DNA from: VRUE01 sp963737575 | Lineage (GTDB): Bacteria; Actinomycetota; Thermoleophilia; Solirubrobacterales; 70-9 | Assembly: GCA_963737575.1 (NCBI GenBank) | Contig: CAVTTJ010000009.1 | Coordinates: 372,001-436,000, forward strand | Reading direction: 5' to 3' | DNA length: 64,000 nucleotides | In this document: positions 1-11,543 of the stretch, piece after piece | How positions within the stretch are numbered: the stretch's first letter is position 1 | How the letters are laid out: every line of letters begins with the position of its first letter | The notes under the pieces: model-generated | Told to the model about the DNA's origin: nothing | Database searches by the model: none | Seen by the model: only the letters and a program-made list of their open reading frames with translations | Position numbers and translations under genes: made by a program

Positions 1-43
1 TCGCTCATCGAGAAAGCTTTCCAGACCGGCGCGAATAGACTTC

Positions 44-120
44 CGCCCGTGAGTGCGGAGCGAGCCAAATGAGCCATATCTGATCCTCGCGCCGCGAGCG
101 AAGCACGAAAGGTGGGAATG
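44..120 (+). repeat. Boundary repeat copy R1, supplying the RBS and start of the ROK kinase
   Basis: This is one member of a dispersed repeat family that lies at gene boundaries throughout the window. The core (about 51-107) matches the complement of the copy at 42910-42986 almost base for base, including the run CGAAAGGT and then GGAATG at the end. The repeat therefore provides both the Shine-Dalgarno-like AAAGG (107-111) and the ATG at 118 of the downstream kinase. Nothing else is recognised in bases 1-111. Confidence 0.7.
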
Positions 121-1077
121 GCGAAGCTGCGAGGAGGCATAGACCTCGGGGGGACGAAGATCCAGACCGCGATCGTCGACCCCGCCGGCAAGGTGCTCGG
201 CGAAGCTCGCCAGCAGACCCCGACGGCGGGACGGCCGAGCGACGTCGCCGAGGCGATGGCGACGGCGCTGCGCGAAGCGGCCGATGCGGCGGGCGTAGAG
301 CCGTCCCGGCTCGACGGTGTCGGCGTCGGCTCGCCCGGCGATGCCGACGAGAAGACGGGGGTTGTCTCCGGGGCCCGGAACCTGCCCGGATGGAACGGGA
401 GCTTCCCGCTCGGCGAAACCCTCGCCAAGGCGCTCGAGACAACCGTCAAGGTCGGAAACGACGTCCAGGTCGCCACCGAAGCCGAGTTCCAGCTCGGCGC
501 GGCGCGCGAGTTCTCGAGTCTGATCGGCGTCTTCTGGGGCACCGGGGTCGGCGGCGGCCTGATCCTTGACGGAAAGCCGTGGTTGGGGCGCGGCGCTGCA
601 GGCGAGATCGGCCACGTCGTCGTCAAGCGCGGCGGCGCCAAGTGCCCGTGCGGGCGAAAGGGCTGCCTGGAGGCCTACGCCGGCCGTGGCGCGATGGAAG
701 CCGAGGCCAGGCGCCAGCACTCTGAGGGAGTGAAAACCGATCTCTTCAAGCTGATGGAGAAGCACGAAAGAGAGCGCCTCACCAGCGGGATCTGGGAGCG
801 CGCCCTCGACCAGGGCGACGACCTCGCGGAAAAGCTGATCGAACGGGCGATCGAGGCCCTCGGGACCGGGATCGCCTCGGCCGTGAACCTGATCGACCCC
901 GAGGCCGTGGTCCTCGGCGGCGGCCTCGGGATCCGCTTCGGGACGAGGATGATGGACCCGCTTACGAAGGAGATGGGCAAGCACCTCTTCGTCGACGAAC
1001 GCCCGCCCGCGGTCCGCGTCGCCTCGCTCGGCGACCTCGGCGGGGCGATCGGCGCCTCGTTGCTCGTCGGCCGTTGA
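118..1077 (+). CDS. ROK family sugar kinase (glucokinase-like)
   Basis: It probably phosphorylates glucose or a related sugar with ATP in the cytoplasm. The N-terminal phosphate-binding motif DLGGTK, the central GTGVGGG loop and the ROK zinc-binding signature CPCGRKGCLEAYAG are all present, and about 319 residues is normal for the family. A GTG at 112 is also in frame, but AAAGG at 107-111 is correctly spaced only for the ATG at 118. The YqeY gene uses the same repeat-derived leader at 42912, which supports this choice. The gene converges on a sugar ABC importer with a 14-base gap, so the two may handle the same sugar. ROK repressors are excluded because there is no N-terminal helix-turn-helix. 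The exact substrate is unknown. Confidence 0.9.
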   Translation: MAKLRGGIDLGGTKIQTAIVDPAGKVLGEARQQTPTAGRPSDVAEAMATALREAADAAGVEPSRLDGVGVGSPGDADEKTGVVSGARNLPGWNGSFPLGETLAKALETTVKVGNDVQVATEAEFQLGAAREFSSLIGVFWGTGVGGGLILDGKPWLGRGAAGEIGHVVVKRGGAKCPCGRKGCLEAYAGRGAMEAEARRQHSEGVKTDLFKLMEKHERERLTSGIWERALDQGDDLAEKLIERAIEALGTGIASAVNLIDPEAVVLGGGLGIRFGTRMMDPLTKEMGKHLFVDERPPAVRVASLGDLGGAIGASLLVGR

Positions 1078-1091
1078 CGCTGGAACGGTGC

Positions 1092-2318
1092 CTAGGCGCG
1101 GCCCGAGGCCTGGCGCTGCTGACGTGCCACCGCGTCGACGATCACGGCCAGTAGCAGCACTCCGCCGGTGACCATGTACTTGATCGCCGAGGAGAGTGCG
1201 AGAAGATCCATGCCGTTTGAGATCGAGCCGATCACGAGAGCGCCGAGCAGGGCGGTCCAGACTGAGCCGCGGCCTCCGAAGAGGCTGGTGCCGGCGATCA
1301 CCGGACCGGCGATCGCGAGCAGCAGGAGTTCGTTGCCGCCGGAGTTCTGATTCACCGCCAGCAGCCTCGAGGCGGCCATGACGCCACCGATCGCGGCCAT
1401 CGTGCCGGCGATCGCGAAGACGGCGATCCGCACCCCGTTGACCCGGATCCCCGCCCGCCGCGCCGCCTCGGAGTTGCCGCCGACGGCGAAGACGTGACGG
1501 CCGAAGCCGGTCCGCTTGACCACGAACTCCATCCCAACCACGAAGCCGAGCAGAATCAGCAGCGCCAGCGGCACGCCGCGGTCGGAGTTGAAGACGAGGA
1601 CGGCGGCGATGGCGACCGCGGCAACGCCGACGAAGCGCACCACCTGCGCCGCGGGACTCTGCCCTGCAAGGCCGGCGGCAATTCGTCTGCGCTCCCCGAC
1701 GATGAGAACGGCGCCGTAACTGACAAGACCGACGAAGAGGAGGATCCAGCCGACGGTGTCCGAGTAGAAGGTGTTGGCGAGCCCGGTGATTTTGGGGTCG
1801 GTGATGTTCAGTGAGCCGGTCGACCCGAGCACCTGTAAGAGCGCCCCCTGCCATGCCAGGAGGCCGGCGAGGGTGACGACGAAGGAGGGGATGCCGAAGC
1901 GGGTGAAGAGCGAGCCCTGAAGAAGACCGATCGCGCAACCGACCACCACCGCGGCCCCGATCGCCAGGTATGGGTTCCAGCCGTGCTTGACGTTCAGCAC
2001 CGCCATGCAGGCCGCCGCGAGGCCGCTGATCGCGCCGACCGAGAGGTCGATCTCGCCGAGCAGGAGCACATAGACGATCCCCACCGAGATCAACCCGATG
2101 GCCGTGATCTGGAGGCCGAGATTGGTCAGGTTCTCAGCCGAAAGAAAGCGGCTGTTCTCAAACTGGAAGATCGCCCAGATCAGCGCAAGGCCGATGACCA
2201 CCCGCAGCGAGGCGAGGTCGCCCTGGATGAGGCGCCGCAGCGTCTCCGCCGGTTTCGGGGCGACGCCTTTGAGATCGCCCTCGACGGCCTCCTTCGCCCG
2301 CTCAACCGTCTCGCTCAT
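1092..2318 (-). CDS. Sugar ABC transporter permease (XylH/RbsC-like)
   Basis: This is the membrane subunit of a carbohydrate importer of the ribose/xylose class. The 408 residues hold about ten hydrophobic segments. The conserved stretches GEIDLSVG and IAGTSLFGGRG, typical of the BPD_transp_2 family, are visible. It overlaps the ATPase gene upstream by four bases (ATGA), so the two are probably translationally coupled. It is the last gene of the binding protein-ATPase-permease operon on the minus strand. Xylose is the best guess from resemblance to XylH, but substrate is not readable from sequence. Confidence 0.92.
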   Translation of the reverse strand: MSETVERAKEAVEGDLKGVAPKPAETLRRLIQGDLASLRVVIGLALIWAIFQFENSRFLSAENLTNLGLQITAIGLISVGIVYVLLLGEIDLSVGAISGLAAACMAVLNVKHGWNPYLAIGAAVVVGCAIGLLQGSLFTRFGIPSFVVTLAGLLAWQGALLQVLGSTGSLNITDPKITGLANTFYSDTVGWILLFVGLVSYGAVLIVGERRRIAAGLAGQSPAAQVVRFVGVAAVAIAAVLVFNSDRGVPLALLILLGFVVGMEFVVKRTGFGRHVFAVGGNSEAARRAGIRVNGVRIAVFAIAGTMAAIGGVMAASRLLAVNQNSGGNELLLLAIAGPVIAGTSLFGGRGSVWTALLGALVIGSISNGMDLLALSSAIKYMVTGGVLLLAVIVDAVARQQRQASGRA

Positions 2319-3118
2319 CGGGGCTCCCCATCCCCGTTGGGATTCTTGCGCTCGGCCTCCTCGTTGTCGCCGAGGCCGGTGATCGCCGCGACGACATGCT
2401 CCTCGGTCGTCGCTTCGGCCTGGTAGGTCCCGGCGGCGCGTCCCAGCCGCAGGACGAAGATCCGGTCTGCCACCTCGAAGACGTCGGCGAGGTTGTGACT
2501 GATCACGACGACCCCGAGATCGCGTTCTTTGAGTTTTTTGATCAGTTTCAGGACCTGCGCGGTCTGGGCGACGCCGAGCGCCGCCGTCGGCTCGTCGAGC
2601 AGCACCACCTTCGGCTCGCCCAACAGCGAGCGGGTCACCGCCACCTGCTGGCGCTGGCCGCCGGAGAGAGTGCCGACCTCGCTGCGCAGGCTGGGGATCG
2701 TCACCGCCAGGTTGGAGAGCAGCTCGGCGGTCTGGTGCTCCATGCGCGCCTCGTCGAGCTGGCGAGAGAATTGCCCGATGCCCGGCGAAATCTCCTCGCT
2801 GCCGAGGAAGACGTTGGCGACGACGTCGAGGTTGTCACAGAGAGCGAGATCCTGGTAGACGGTCGCGATCCCCAGTTCAGTCGCGTCCTGGGGTCGGGAG
2901 ATCGAGACTTCATTCCCTTCGAAGCGGATGCTGCCGGAGTCCGCCGAGTGGATCCCGGCGATCGTCTTCACCAGCGTCGACTTGCCGGCGCCGTTGTCGC
3001 CGACGAGGCCAACCACCTCGCCGGCGTTGACGGCGAAATCGACCCGGTCCAGAGCCTGGACCGGGCCGAATCGCTTGCTTACGTCCTCCAGCTCGAGGAG
3101 TGGAGCGCCGTTACCCAT
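2315..3118 (-). CDS. Sugar ABC transporter ATP-binding protein
   Basis: This cytoplasmic ATPase energises the adjacent permease. It has a single nucleotide-binding domain with Walker A GDNGAGKST (about residues 41-49), signature LSGGQRQQ and Walker B VVLLDEPTAAL. At 267 residues it is a one-domain subunit, unlike the duplicated XylG/RbsA type of about 500 residues, so two copies probably assemble per transporter. Its start lies directly after the stop of the binding-protein gene. Confidence 0.92.
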   Translation of the reverse strand: MGNGAPLLELEDVSKRFGPVQALDRVDFAVNAGEVVGLVGDNGAGKSTLVKTIAGIHSADSGSIRFEGNEVSISRPQDATELGIATVYQDLALCDNLDVVANVFLGSEEISPGIGQFSRQLDEARMEHQTAELLSNLAVTIPSLRSEVGTLSGGQRQQVAVTRSLLGEPKVVLLDEPTAALGVAQTAQVLKLIKKLKERDLGVVVISHNLADVFEVADRIFVLRLGRAAGTYQAEATTEEHVVAAITGLGDNEEAERKNPNGDGEPR

Positions 3119-3119
3119 C

Positions 3120-4220
3120 TCACCCCGAGATCCCGGCTTCTTTGCAGGCCGACGCGTATGCGCTGGTGCAGAGTTCCGAGGCGGTGACGAACCCGCCGGC
3201 GACCACCGTGCTCTTGACGTTGTCTTTCGTCACGGCGATTGGTTCGAGTTCCACCGACGGTACTTTGACCTTCCCGTTTTCGACTTCGCCGGTGAGGTGT
3301 TCCTGCGGCACTTCTTCGCCTTCGGCGAGGGCGATCGCGATTTCCGCGCTGATCGTGGCCTCGGGTTCAATTTCCTTGTAGACCGTCATGTACTGCTGTC
3401 CGGCGAGAATCCGCTGCAGGCCGGCGACGGTCGCGTCCTGACCGGTGACTGGCCTTTCGGCGGGATTGATGCCGGCGCCCTTCATCGCGGCGATCGCGCC
3501 ACCGCCGGTGTCGTCGTTGGCGGCGTAGATGCCGGCGAAACCGTTATTGCCGAGCGCGGTGATCGCCTGCTGCGCCTCACGCTGGGCGTTTTCGGCGGAC
3601 CAGCCCGGAGTGTCGTATTCCTTGGCGATTTCGACACCGGCTTTTTCGAACCCGATGTGGGCGCCTTCCTTGAACCCGGCCGCATTCGGGTCGGCTGGAT
3701 CGCCGTTGATCATGATGATCGGGCCCTTGGGGCTGCCGTCTTCTTTGAGTTTTTTCGACAGCGTTTCGGCCTGGAGTTCGCCGACTTTTTTGTTTTCGTA
3801 GGAGACGTAGGCGTTCACTTCGCCGTTTTCGATCAGACGGTCATAGCTGACCACCGGCACCCCTTGAGCCTGGGCCTTTTCGGCGATCGCCGCGGCCGAT
3901 TTCGAATCCATCGGATCGACGACGAGGACTTCGGCGCCCTGGGTCAGCGCCGATTCCGCCTGGCTCTGCTGTTTTTCGGCGTCGCCGTTGGCGTTCAGAT
4001 AGATGACTTCACATTCTTCGCACTGTTCTTCAACCGCTTTTTCGAAATCCGGCCTGTCGTCAGATTCGTAGCGTGGGGTTTCGTTTTCCGGCAGCAACAG
4101 CGCGATCTTCGTTCCCCCTCCCCCGCCGCTGCTTCCGCAACCGGCGACCAACGCGGCCGCAGCTATCAGCAATGCGAACACAATTAGAGAAACCCGCCTC
4201 AACCTGGGAAGAGTGGACAT
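3120..4220 (-). CDS. Sugar ABC transporter substrate-binding lipoprotein (XylF-like)
   Basis: This exported receptor delivers sugar to the importer. The N-terminus is a lipoprotein signal peptide: positively charged start, hydrophobic run, lipobox LVAGC with the acylated Cys at residue 28, then a Gly/Ser spacer. The rest has the periplasmic-binding-protein type 1 fold; NDDTGGGAIAAM and GQDATVAGLQ resemble XylF. A strong Shine-Dalgarno AAAGGAG lies eight bases upstream of the ATG at 4220, marking this as the first gene of the operon. Glutamate is written mostly GAA here, whereas cytoplasmic neighbours use GAG. Binding xylose is inferred from family resemblance. Confidence 0.92.
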   Translation of the reverse strand: MSTLPRLRRVSLIVFALLIAAAALVAGCGSSGGGGGTKIALLLPENETPRYESDDRPDFEKAVEEQCEECEVIYLNANGDAEKQQSQAESALTQGAEVLVVDPMDSKSAAAIAEKAQAQGVPVVSYDRLIENGEVNAYVSYENKKVGELQAETLSKKLKEDGSPKGPIIMINGDPADPNAAGFKEGAHIGFEKAGVEIAKEYDTPGWSAENAQREAQQAITALGNNGFAGIYAANDDTGGGAIAAMKGAGINPAERPVTGQDATVAGLQRILAGQQYMTVYKEIEPEATISAEIAIALAEGEEVPQEHLTGEVENGKVKVPSVELEPIAVTKDNVKSTVVAGGFVTASELCTSAYASACKEAGISG

Positions 4221-4303
4221 CTATGCATCTCCTTTTTCGGCGCTTCCTGCCCCTGTGCCCACCGTACCCCGATCTGAGACTCTTATGCAAGGCGCGGCCG
4301 AGA

Positions 4304-7180
<2,877 letters not shown>

Positions 7181-7255
7181 CAAACCGATTCTACGCAGGC
7201 GAACAGACGTTCCCGTCGGGCCCACCCCTTCTTCCTCGAGGGGGTAAAAACCTCA

Positions 7256-7298
7256 GCGAACGCACTTTGTCCCGCTATGCGGGAAGAAATGCGTTCGC
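7256..7298 (+). promoter_or_regulatory. Hairpin overlapping the start of the DUF559/AbiEi-like gene
   Basis: Two 20-base arms (7256-7275 and 7279-7298) are complementary at 17 of 20 positions, with the three-base loop TAT. Nine outer base pairs (GCGAACGCA) and five inner pairs (CCCGC) are perfect. The ATG at 7277 starts in the loop and the in-frame ATG at 7289 lies in the 3' arm. If transcribed, the structure would bury the initiation region, so it could control translation; it could also be a protein-binding site in DNA. No direct evidence distinguishes these. Confidence 0.5.
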
Positions 7299-8197
7299 AA
7301 GGGGATATCGCGCGCTTGGCGCGGAGCCAGCACGGGGTGGTGTCCCGCCGCCAACTGCTCGCCATCGGGCACTCCGGGAGCTCGATCGGCCGCATGATTC
7401 GTGCCCGCCGGCTCCATCCCTTCCACCGCGGGGTGTACGCGGTCGGCCACACGCGGCTTTCGGCCCACGGCAGATTCATCGCTGCCGTGCTCGCCTGCGG
7501 CAGCGGCGCCGTGCTCAGCCATTTCGCCGCGTCGTGGCTATGGGGCCTTTGGCGGACGGCCCCCAAGCGAATCGACGTCACGGTGCCGACCCGGGGGCAC
7601 TCCCGCGGGTCGATATGCGTCCACCATGCGCCTGCGATCGCGGGAGAGGACCGGGCGGTCCAGGACGGTATTCCGGTCACCGCCCTGCCTCGAACCCTGA
7701 TCGATCTCGCTCAGGTTGCGCCTCGGCGCCTGCCGCGGGCAATCGAGCGCGCCGAGCAGCTTCGGGTGTTCGGCCTGGACGACGTCGACCGGATGCTCAT
7801 GCGCTGCCGGCGCCACCCGGGCCGTGGGGTGCTCACCGATGCATTGGCCGAATACCGAGAGCCGGCCTTCACGCGCTCCGAGCTCGAGCGCCAGTTTCTT
7901 GGCCTAGTGCGCGAAGCGGGCCTTCCTCAGCCGTCGGTGAACTGCTTCGTCGCCGGTTTCGAGCTCGACGCCTTCTGGGAGGACGAGCGCCTCTGCGTCG
8001 AGCTCGATACCTACGAGTTCCACGGCGGCCGGGCCGCCTTCGAGCGAGATCGAGTCAGGGACGAGGAGCTGAAGCTGGCGGGCATCGAGTGCCTGCGCAT
8101 CACCGGGCGCCGGCTCGACCGGGAGCCCGATGCCTTGATCGAGCGGCTCGGTCGCCTGCTCGCCGCCCGACGACCGAGTGGAAGACGCGGTCAGTAG
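7277..8197 (+). CDS. AbiEi-antitoxin-like N-terminal domain plus DUF559 nuclease-like domain protein
   Basis: The N-terminal part (residues about 8-60, SQHGVVSRRQLLAIG through HRGVYAVGH) matches the winged-helix domain seen in type IV AbiEi antitoxins. The C-terminal part resembles the Vsr/DUF559 nuclease fold: ELDAFWEDERLCVELD, a later FERDRVRD and the closing ECLRITGRRL. Such proteins are frequent and multicopy in this group of actinobacteria, and their role is unknown. A partner toxin is not encoded next door. Either ATG at 7277 or at 7289 could be the start; both lie in a strong hairpin. The last seven bases overlap the convergent thioredoxin gene. Confidence 0.75.
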   Translation: MREEMRSQGDIARLARSQHGVVSRRQLLAIGHSGSSIGRMIRARRLHPFHRGVYAVGHTRLSAHGRFIAAVLACGSGAVLSHFAASWLWGLWRTAPKRIDVTVPTRGHSRGSICVHHAPAIAGEDRAVQDGIPVTALPRTLIDLAQVAPRRLPRAIERAEQLRVFGLDDVDRMLMRCRRHPGRGVLTDALAEYREPAFTRSELERQFLGLVREAGLPQPSVNCFVAGFELDAFWEDERLCVELDTYEFHGGRAAFERDRVRDEELKLAGIECLRITGRRLDREPDALIERLGRLLAARRPSGRRGQ

Positions 8198-8928
8198 AGG
8201 GCGGTGGCGAGGCGGCGGCGGTACTCGCGCGCGGTCGGGTCGGCCTGGTCGCCATCGCTGAGGATGCCGATCACCGCGCGGCGGATGTCCTCGCGCGTCT
8301 GCTCGTCGCCATCCCCGATCGCCTCGAGCAGCGCGTCGAGCGCCGCCTCGCGGTCGCCGCGATCGAGTGCCTCGAACGCAGCGGGCGCGACCTCGGCCTG
8401 TTTCAGCTCGATCAGGGAGGCGATCCCGTCGGCGGCGAAATCGCCCCGGTGCGGCTCGAGTGCCTCGAGCGCCTCGTCATCCGCGCCTCGCTCGAGGCGC
8501 TTCCGGGCCAGGGCGACGGCGATGTCCGAGCGCCGTGGCTCGAGCTCGGATGCCTCCCGCAGGGACAGCTCGTCGCCGGCCGCCAGCAGCTCGTCCGCCC
8601 GCGACGGGACGAGCGAGTCGAAGAACTCCTCGACCCTCGCCTTCGGCACCGCGCCGACGAACTCCGAGGCGACCTCGCCGTCGCGGAAGGCCTTGACGGC
8701 GGGTATCCCCTGCACCCCGTAGCGCGCGGAGATCGCCTGGTTGGAGTCGACGTCGACCTTGGCGAGGACGACCTTGCCGCCGCGAGCCGCCTCGGCCGCC
8801 TCGAGCGCCGGGCTCAGAGTCCGGCAGGGCCCGCACCACTCGGCCCAGAAGTCGACGACGACAGGCAGCACCCTCGAGCGCTCGATCACCTCGCTCTCGA
8901 AGGTCGCTTCGGTGACGTCGATCGGCAT
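8191..8928 (-). CDS. Thioredoxin-domain protein with TPR-like C-terminus (CnoX/YbbN-like)
   Basis: The N-terminal 110 residues are a thioredoxin fold with the full active site WCGPC (residues 31-35) and the cis-proline region GIPAVKAF. The C-terminal half is helical and Ala/Glu-rich, with tetratricopeptide-like repeats as in YbbN/CnoX, a redox chaperone that hands clients to GroEL or DnaK. Unlike E. coli CnoX the active-site cysteine pair is intact, so oxidoreductase activity is expected. At 245 residues it is slightly shorter than E. coli CnoX. It lies between uvrB and a DUF559 gene with no evident functional link. Confidence 0.85.
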   Translation of the reverse strand: MPIDVTEATFESEVIERSRVLPVVVDFWAEWCGPCRTLSPALEAAEAARGGKVVLAKVDVDSNQAISARYGVQGIPAVKAFRDGEVASEFVGAVPKARVEEFFDSLVPSRADELLAAGDELSLREASELEPRRSDIAVALARKRLERGADDEALEALEPHRGDFAADGIASLIELKQAEVAPAAFEALDRGDREAALDALLEAIGDGDEQTREDIRRAVIGILSDGDQADPTAREYRRRLATALY

Positions 8929-8972
8929 CGCTCCAGGTTAGTCGGGTGCGCACCCGCGATCTCGGCTGAGCA

Positions 8973-10971
8973 TCAGGTCCCCGCCCGCATCCCGTCGAGG
9001 TCGCGGCGGAGCTCCTTCAGCTCGTCGCGGATCCGAGCCGCCTCCTCGAAGCGAAGGTCGTCGGCGGCGGCAAGCATCTCCTCCTCGAGGGCGACAATCG
9101 TCCGCTCGAGCTCGTTCGGGTCCTCGAACTCACCCGCCCGCCTGCCGCGGCGTTTGCGCGGTGCCCGGTCCTCCATCGCCAGGAACTCGGCCATCTCGGA
9201 GATCCCCTTGCGGACCGTCTCCGGGGTGATCCCATGCTCCTCGTTGTAGGCGAGCTGGATCGCCCGGCGGCGGTCGGTCTCACGGATCGCCGCCGCCATC
9301 GCGTCGGTCTCGCGATCGGCGTACATCAGGACCCTGCCGTTGACGTTGCGGGCGGCGCGGCCGATCGTCTGGACCAGGCTCGTCTCTCCCCGTAGGAAGC
9401 CCTCCTTGTCGGCGTCGAGGATCGCCACCAGCGAGACCTCGGGCAGGTCGAGACCCTCGCGCAGCAGGTTGACGCCGACCAGCACGTCGTACTCGCCGAG
9501 CCGCAGGTCGCGGACGATCTGAATCCGCTCGAGGGTGTCGATTTCCGAGTGCAGGTAGCGAACCCGGATCCCGTACTCGAGCAGGTACGCGGTCAGGTCC
9601 TCGGCCATCTTCTTGGTCAGGGTCGTGACCAGGACGCGGTCGCCGGCGTCGGCGCGGACCCGGATCTCGTTCATCAGGTCGTCGATCTGGTTCTTCGTCT
9701 CGCGCACGTCGATCGCAGGGTCGATGATCCCGGTCGGTCGGACGATCTGCTCGACGACCCGGTTCGACTCCGCCTGCTCGAACGGCCCCGGCGTCGCCGA
9801 AACCATCACCAGCTGTCTCACCCGTTCGAGGAACTCGTCGAACTTGAGCGGCCGGTTGTCGATCGCCGACGGCAGCCGGAAGCCGTATTCGACAAGGGTC
9901 TGCTTGCGCGAGCGGTCTCCCTCGTACATCCCTCCGAGCTGGGGGATCGTCTGGTGGGACTCGTCGACGAAGACGACGAAGTCGTCAGGGAAGTAGTCGA
10001 TCAGTGTGTGCGGGGGACTGCCGGGCGGCCGGCCGTCGAGGATCCGCGAGTAGTTCTCGATCCCCGAGGTGAACCCGATCTCCTTCAGCATCTCGATGTC
10101 GTAGGCGGTCCGCTGCCGCAGCCGGTGCGCCTCGAGCTGCTTGCCCTCAGCCTCGAGCTCGGCCGTGCGGGCGACCAGTTCGGCGCGGATCTCCTCGACC
10201 GCGCGCTCCAGGGTCTCGTCTTTGGTCACATAGTGCGACGCGGGCCAGACCGAGACATGGTCGATCTCATCGAGAATCTCGCCGGTCAGCGGGTCGAAGT
10301 GCTGGACCCCCTCGATCTCGTCGCCGAAAAGGGCGATGCGGTAGGCCGACTCGGCGTAGGAGGGCATGATCTCGAGGACCTCGCCACGGACGCGGAAGGT
10401 GCCGCGCCCCAGCGCCGAGTCGTTGCGCTGGTACTGCATCTTGACCAGCTTGCGGAGGACCTCGTCGCGGTCGATCGTCTCGCCGACCTTGAACAGCTGC
10501 ATTTTTTCGTTGTAGACCTGGGGCGACCCGATCCCGTAGATGCAGGAGACCGAGGCGACGATGATCACATCGCGGCGGGCGAACAGGGCCGCGGTCGCGG
10601 CGTGGCGGAGGCGGTCGATCTCGTCGTTGATCGAGGAGTCCTTCTCGATGTAGAGATCCTGGGCGGGGACGTAGGCCTCGGGCTGGTAGTAGTCGTAGTA
10701 GGAGACGAAGTACTCGACCGCGTTCTCGGGGAAGAACTCGCGGAACTCGTTGCAGAGCTGGGCGGCGAGCGTCTTGTTGTGGGCGATCACCAGCGAGGGC
10801 CGCTGCACCGCCTCGATTGTCGCCGCCATCGTGAACGTCTTGCCGGTCCCGGTCGCGCCCGAGCAGCGTCTGGAAGCGGTCGCCGGCGCCGAGGCCCTCG
10901 GCGAGGCCGGCGATCGCCGTCGGCTGGTCGGCGGTCGGAGTGTAGGCGGGGTTGAGCTTGAACTCGGGCAT
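8973..10971 (-). CDS. uvrB: Excinuclease ABC subunit B, with an apparent one-base frameshift in the P-loop
   Basis: UvrB verifies damage and recruits UvrC. The N-terminus (MPEFKLNPAYTPTADQP, ATG at 10969-10971) is in one frame and ends at TLLG. The next bases must be read one frame over to give ATGTGKTF, the Walker A motif. One surplus base in the CCC run at 10858-10860 (GGG on the coding strand) explains this exactly. Downstream the helicase motifs, the beta-hairpin region and the C-terminal UVR domain (FEEAARIRDELKEL) are all intact. An alternative ATG lies at 10992. Because everything else is conserved, I favour a sequence error over a pseudogene. Confidence 0.9.
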
Positions 10972-11033
10972 CGCGGCTTCCGGGCTGACCATAGCGAGCG
11001 CCCCTGGCGGCCTTTGCAAGACTGCGCGGCGAT

Positions 11034-11102
11034 GAGCGCGGCAGCGACCGAGCGTCCGTCTCTGAAGATTCGCGAGGGAGCGAAGCGCGAGACCGTGCGA
11101 TG
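11034..11102 (+). repeat. Boundary repeat copy R2, ending at the start codon of the small membrane protein gene
   Basis: It is a diverged member of the family represented at 44-120: GAGCGCGGCAGCGACC, then a TCTCTGAA core, then GGAGCGAAGCGCGAG, ending at the ATG at 11100. It occupies nearly all of the space between the divergent uvrB and DoxX-like genes. Confidence 0.5.
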
Positions 11103-11465
11103 ACGCGCTCGCAGAAAGGGTTGGCCGGGTTCTTCGCCTTCGCCGGGACGATGCACTTCGTGATCCCCCGCAGCTACCGAGCGATGATGCCGCCCTCCCT
11201 CCCACTCCACCGCGAGGCGGTGATCGTAAGCGGGTTGGCCGAGATCGCCGGCGGCGCCGCGGTGGTCCCCCGCCGGACCCGGCGGCTCGCCCGCTGGTGG
11301 CTCCTCGCGCTGCTGGCCGCCGTGTTCCCGGCCAACATCCACATGGCCCTCAATCCGGAGCAGGTCCGCGGCCTCGACCTCGAACGGATCCCGCGCTGGG
11401 CACTGTGGGCCCGACTCCCCCTCCAGCCCCTCTGCGCGCTCTGGGTCTGGCGCGCCACTGCATAA
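11100..11465 (+). CDS. Small DoxX-like integral membrane protein
   Basis: The 121-residue protein has about four hydrophobic segments (residues near 8-22, 40-56, 65-80 and 98-115) and the order GTMHFVIPRSYRAMMPP then VSGLAEIAGGAAV. These recall the DoxX/MauE-like family of small four-helix membrane proteins with a proposed but poorly defined role in redox or electron-transfer processes. The C-terminus is only 77 bases from the convergent gene at 11543, and that gap is filled by a boundary repeat. The function is not known. Confidence 0.7.
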   Translation: MTRSQKGLAGFFAFAGTMHFVIPRSYRAMMPPSLPLHREAVIVSGLAEIAGGAAVVPRRTRRLARWWLLALLAAVFPANIHMALNPEQVRGLDLERIPRWALWARLPLQPLCALWVWRATA

Positions 11466-11467
11466 GA

Positions 11468-11543
11468 CGCCGCCTCCTCTGCTCCCGCTCGGGCCAGACG
11501 AAACAGATATGGACTGGCCCTCGCTCCCGCGTCCGGGGGCGGC
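11468..11543 (-). repeat. Boundary repeat copy R3, nearly identical to R4
   Basis: These 76 bases match 29239-29314 with four differences. On the minus strand the element begins GCCGCCCCCGGACGCGGG and ends GAGCAGAGGAGGCGGCG. It fills the gap between two convergent genes and contains the short inverted repeat GGGCCAG/CTGGCCC. Confidence 0.8.

Noticed and set aside
8973..10971. uvrB as a genuine pseudogene
   Set aside because: Only one base is out of place, at a G run, and five other genes in the window show the same kind of single-base defect with all motifs preserved, so an error is more likely.
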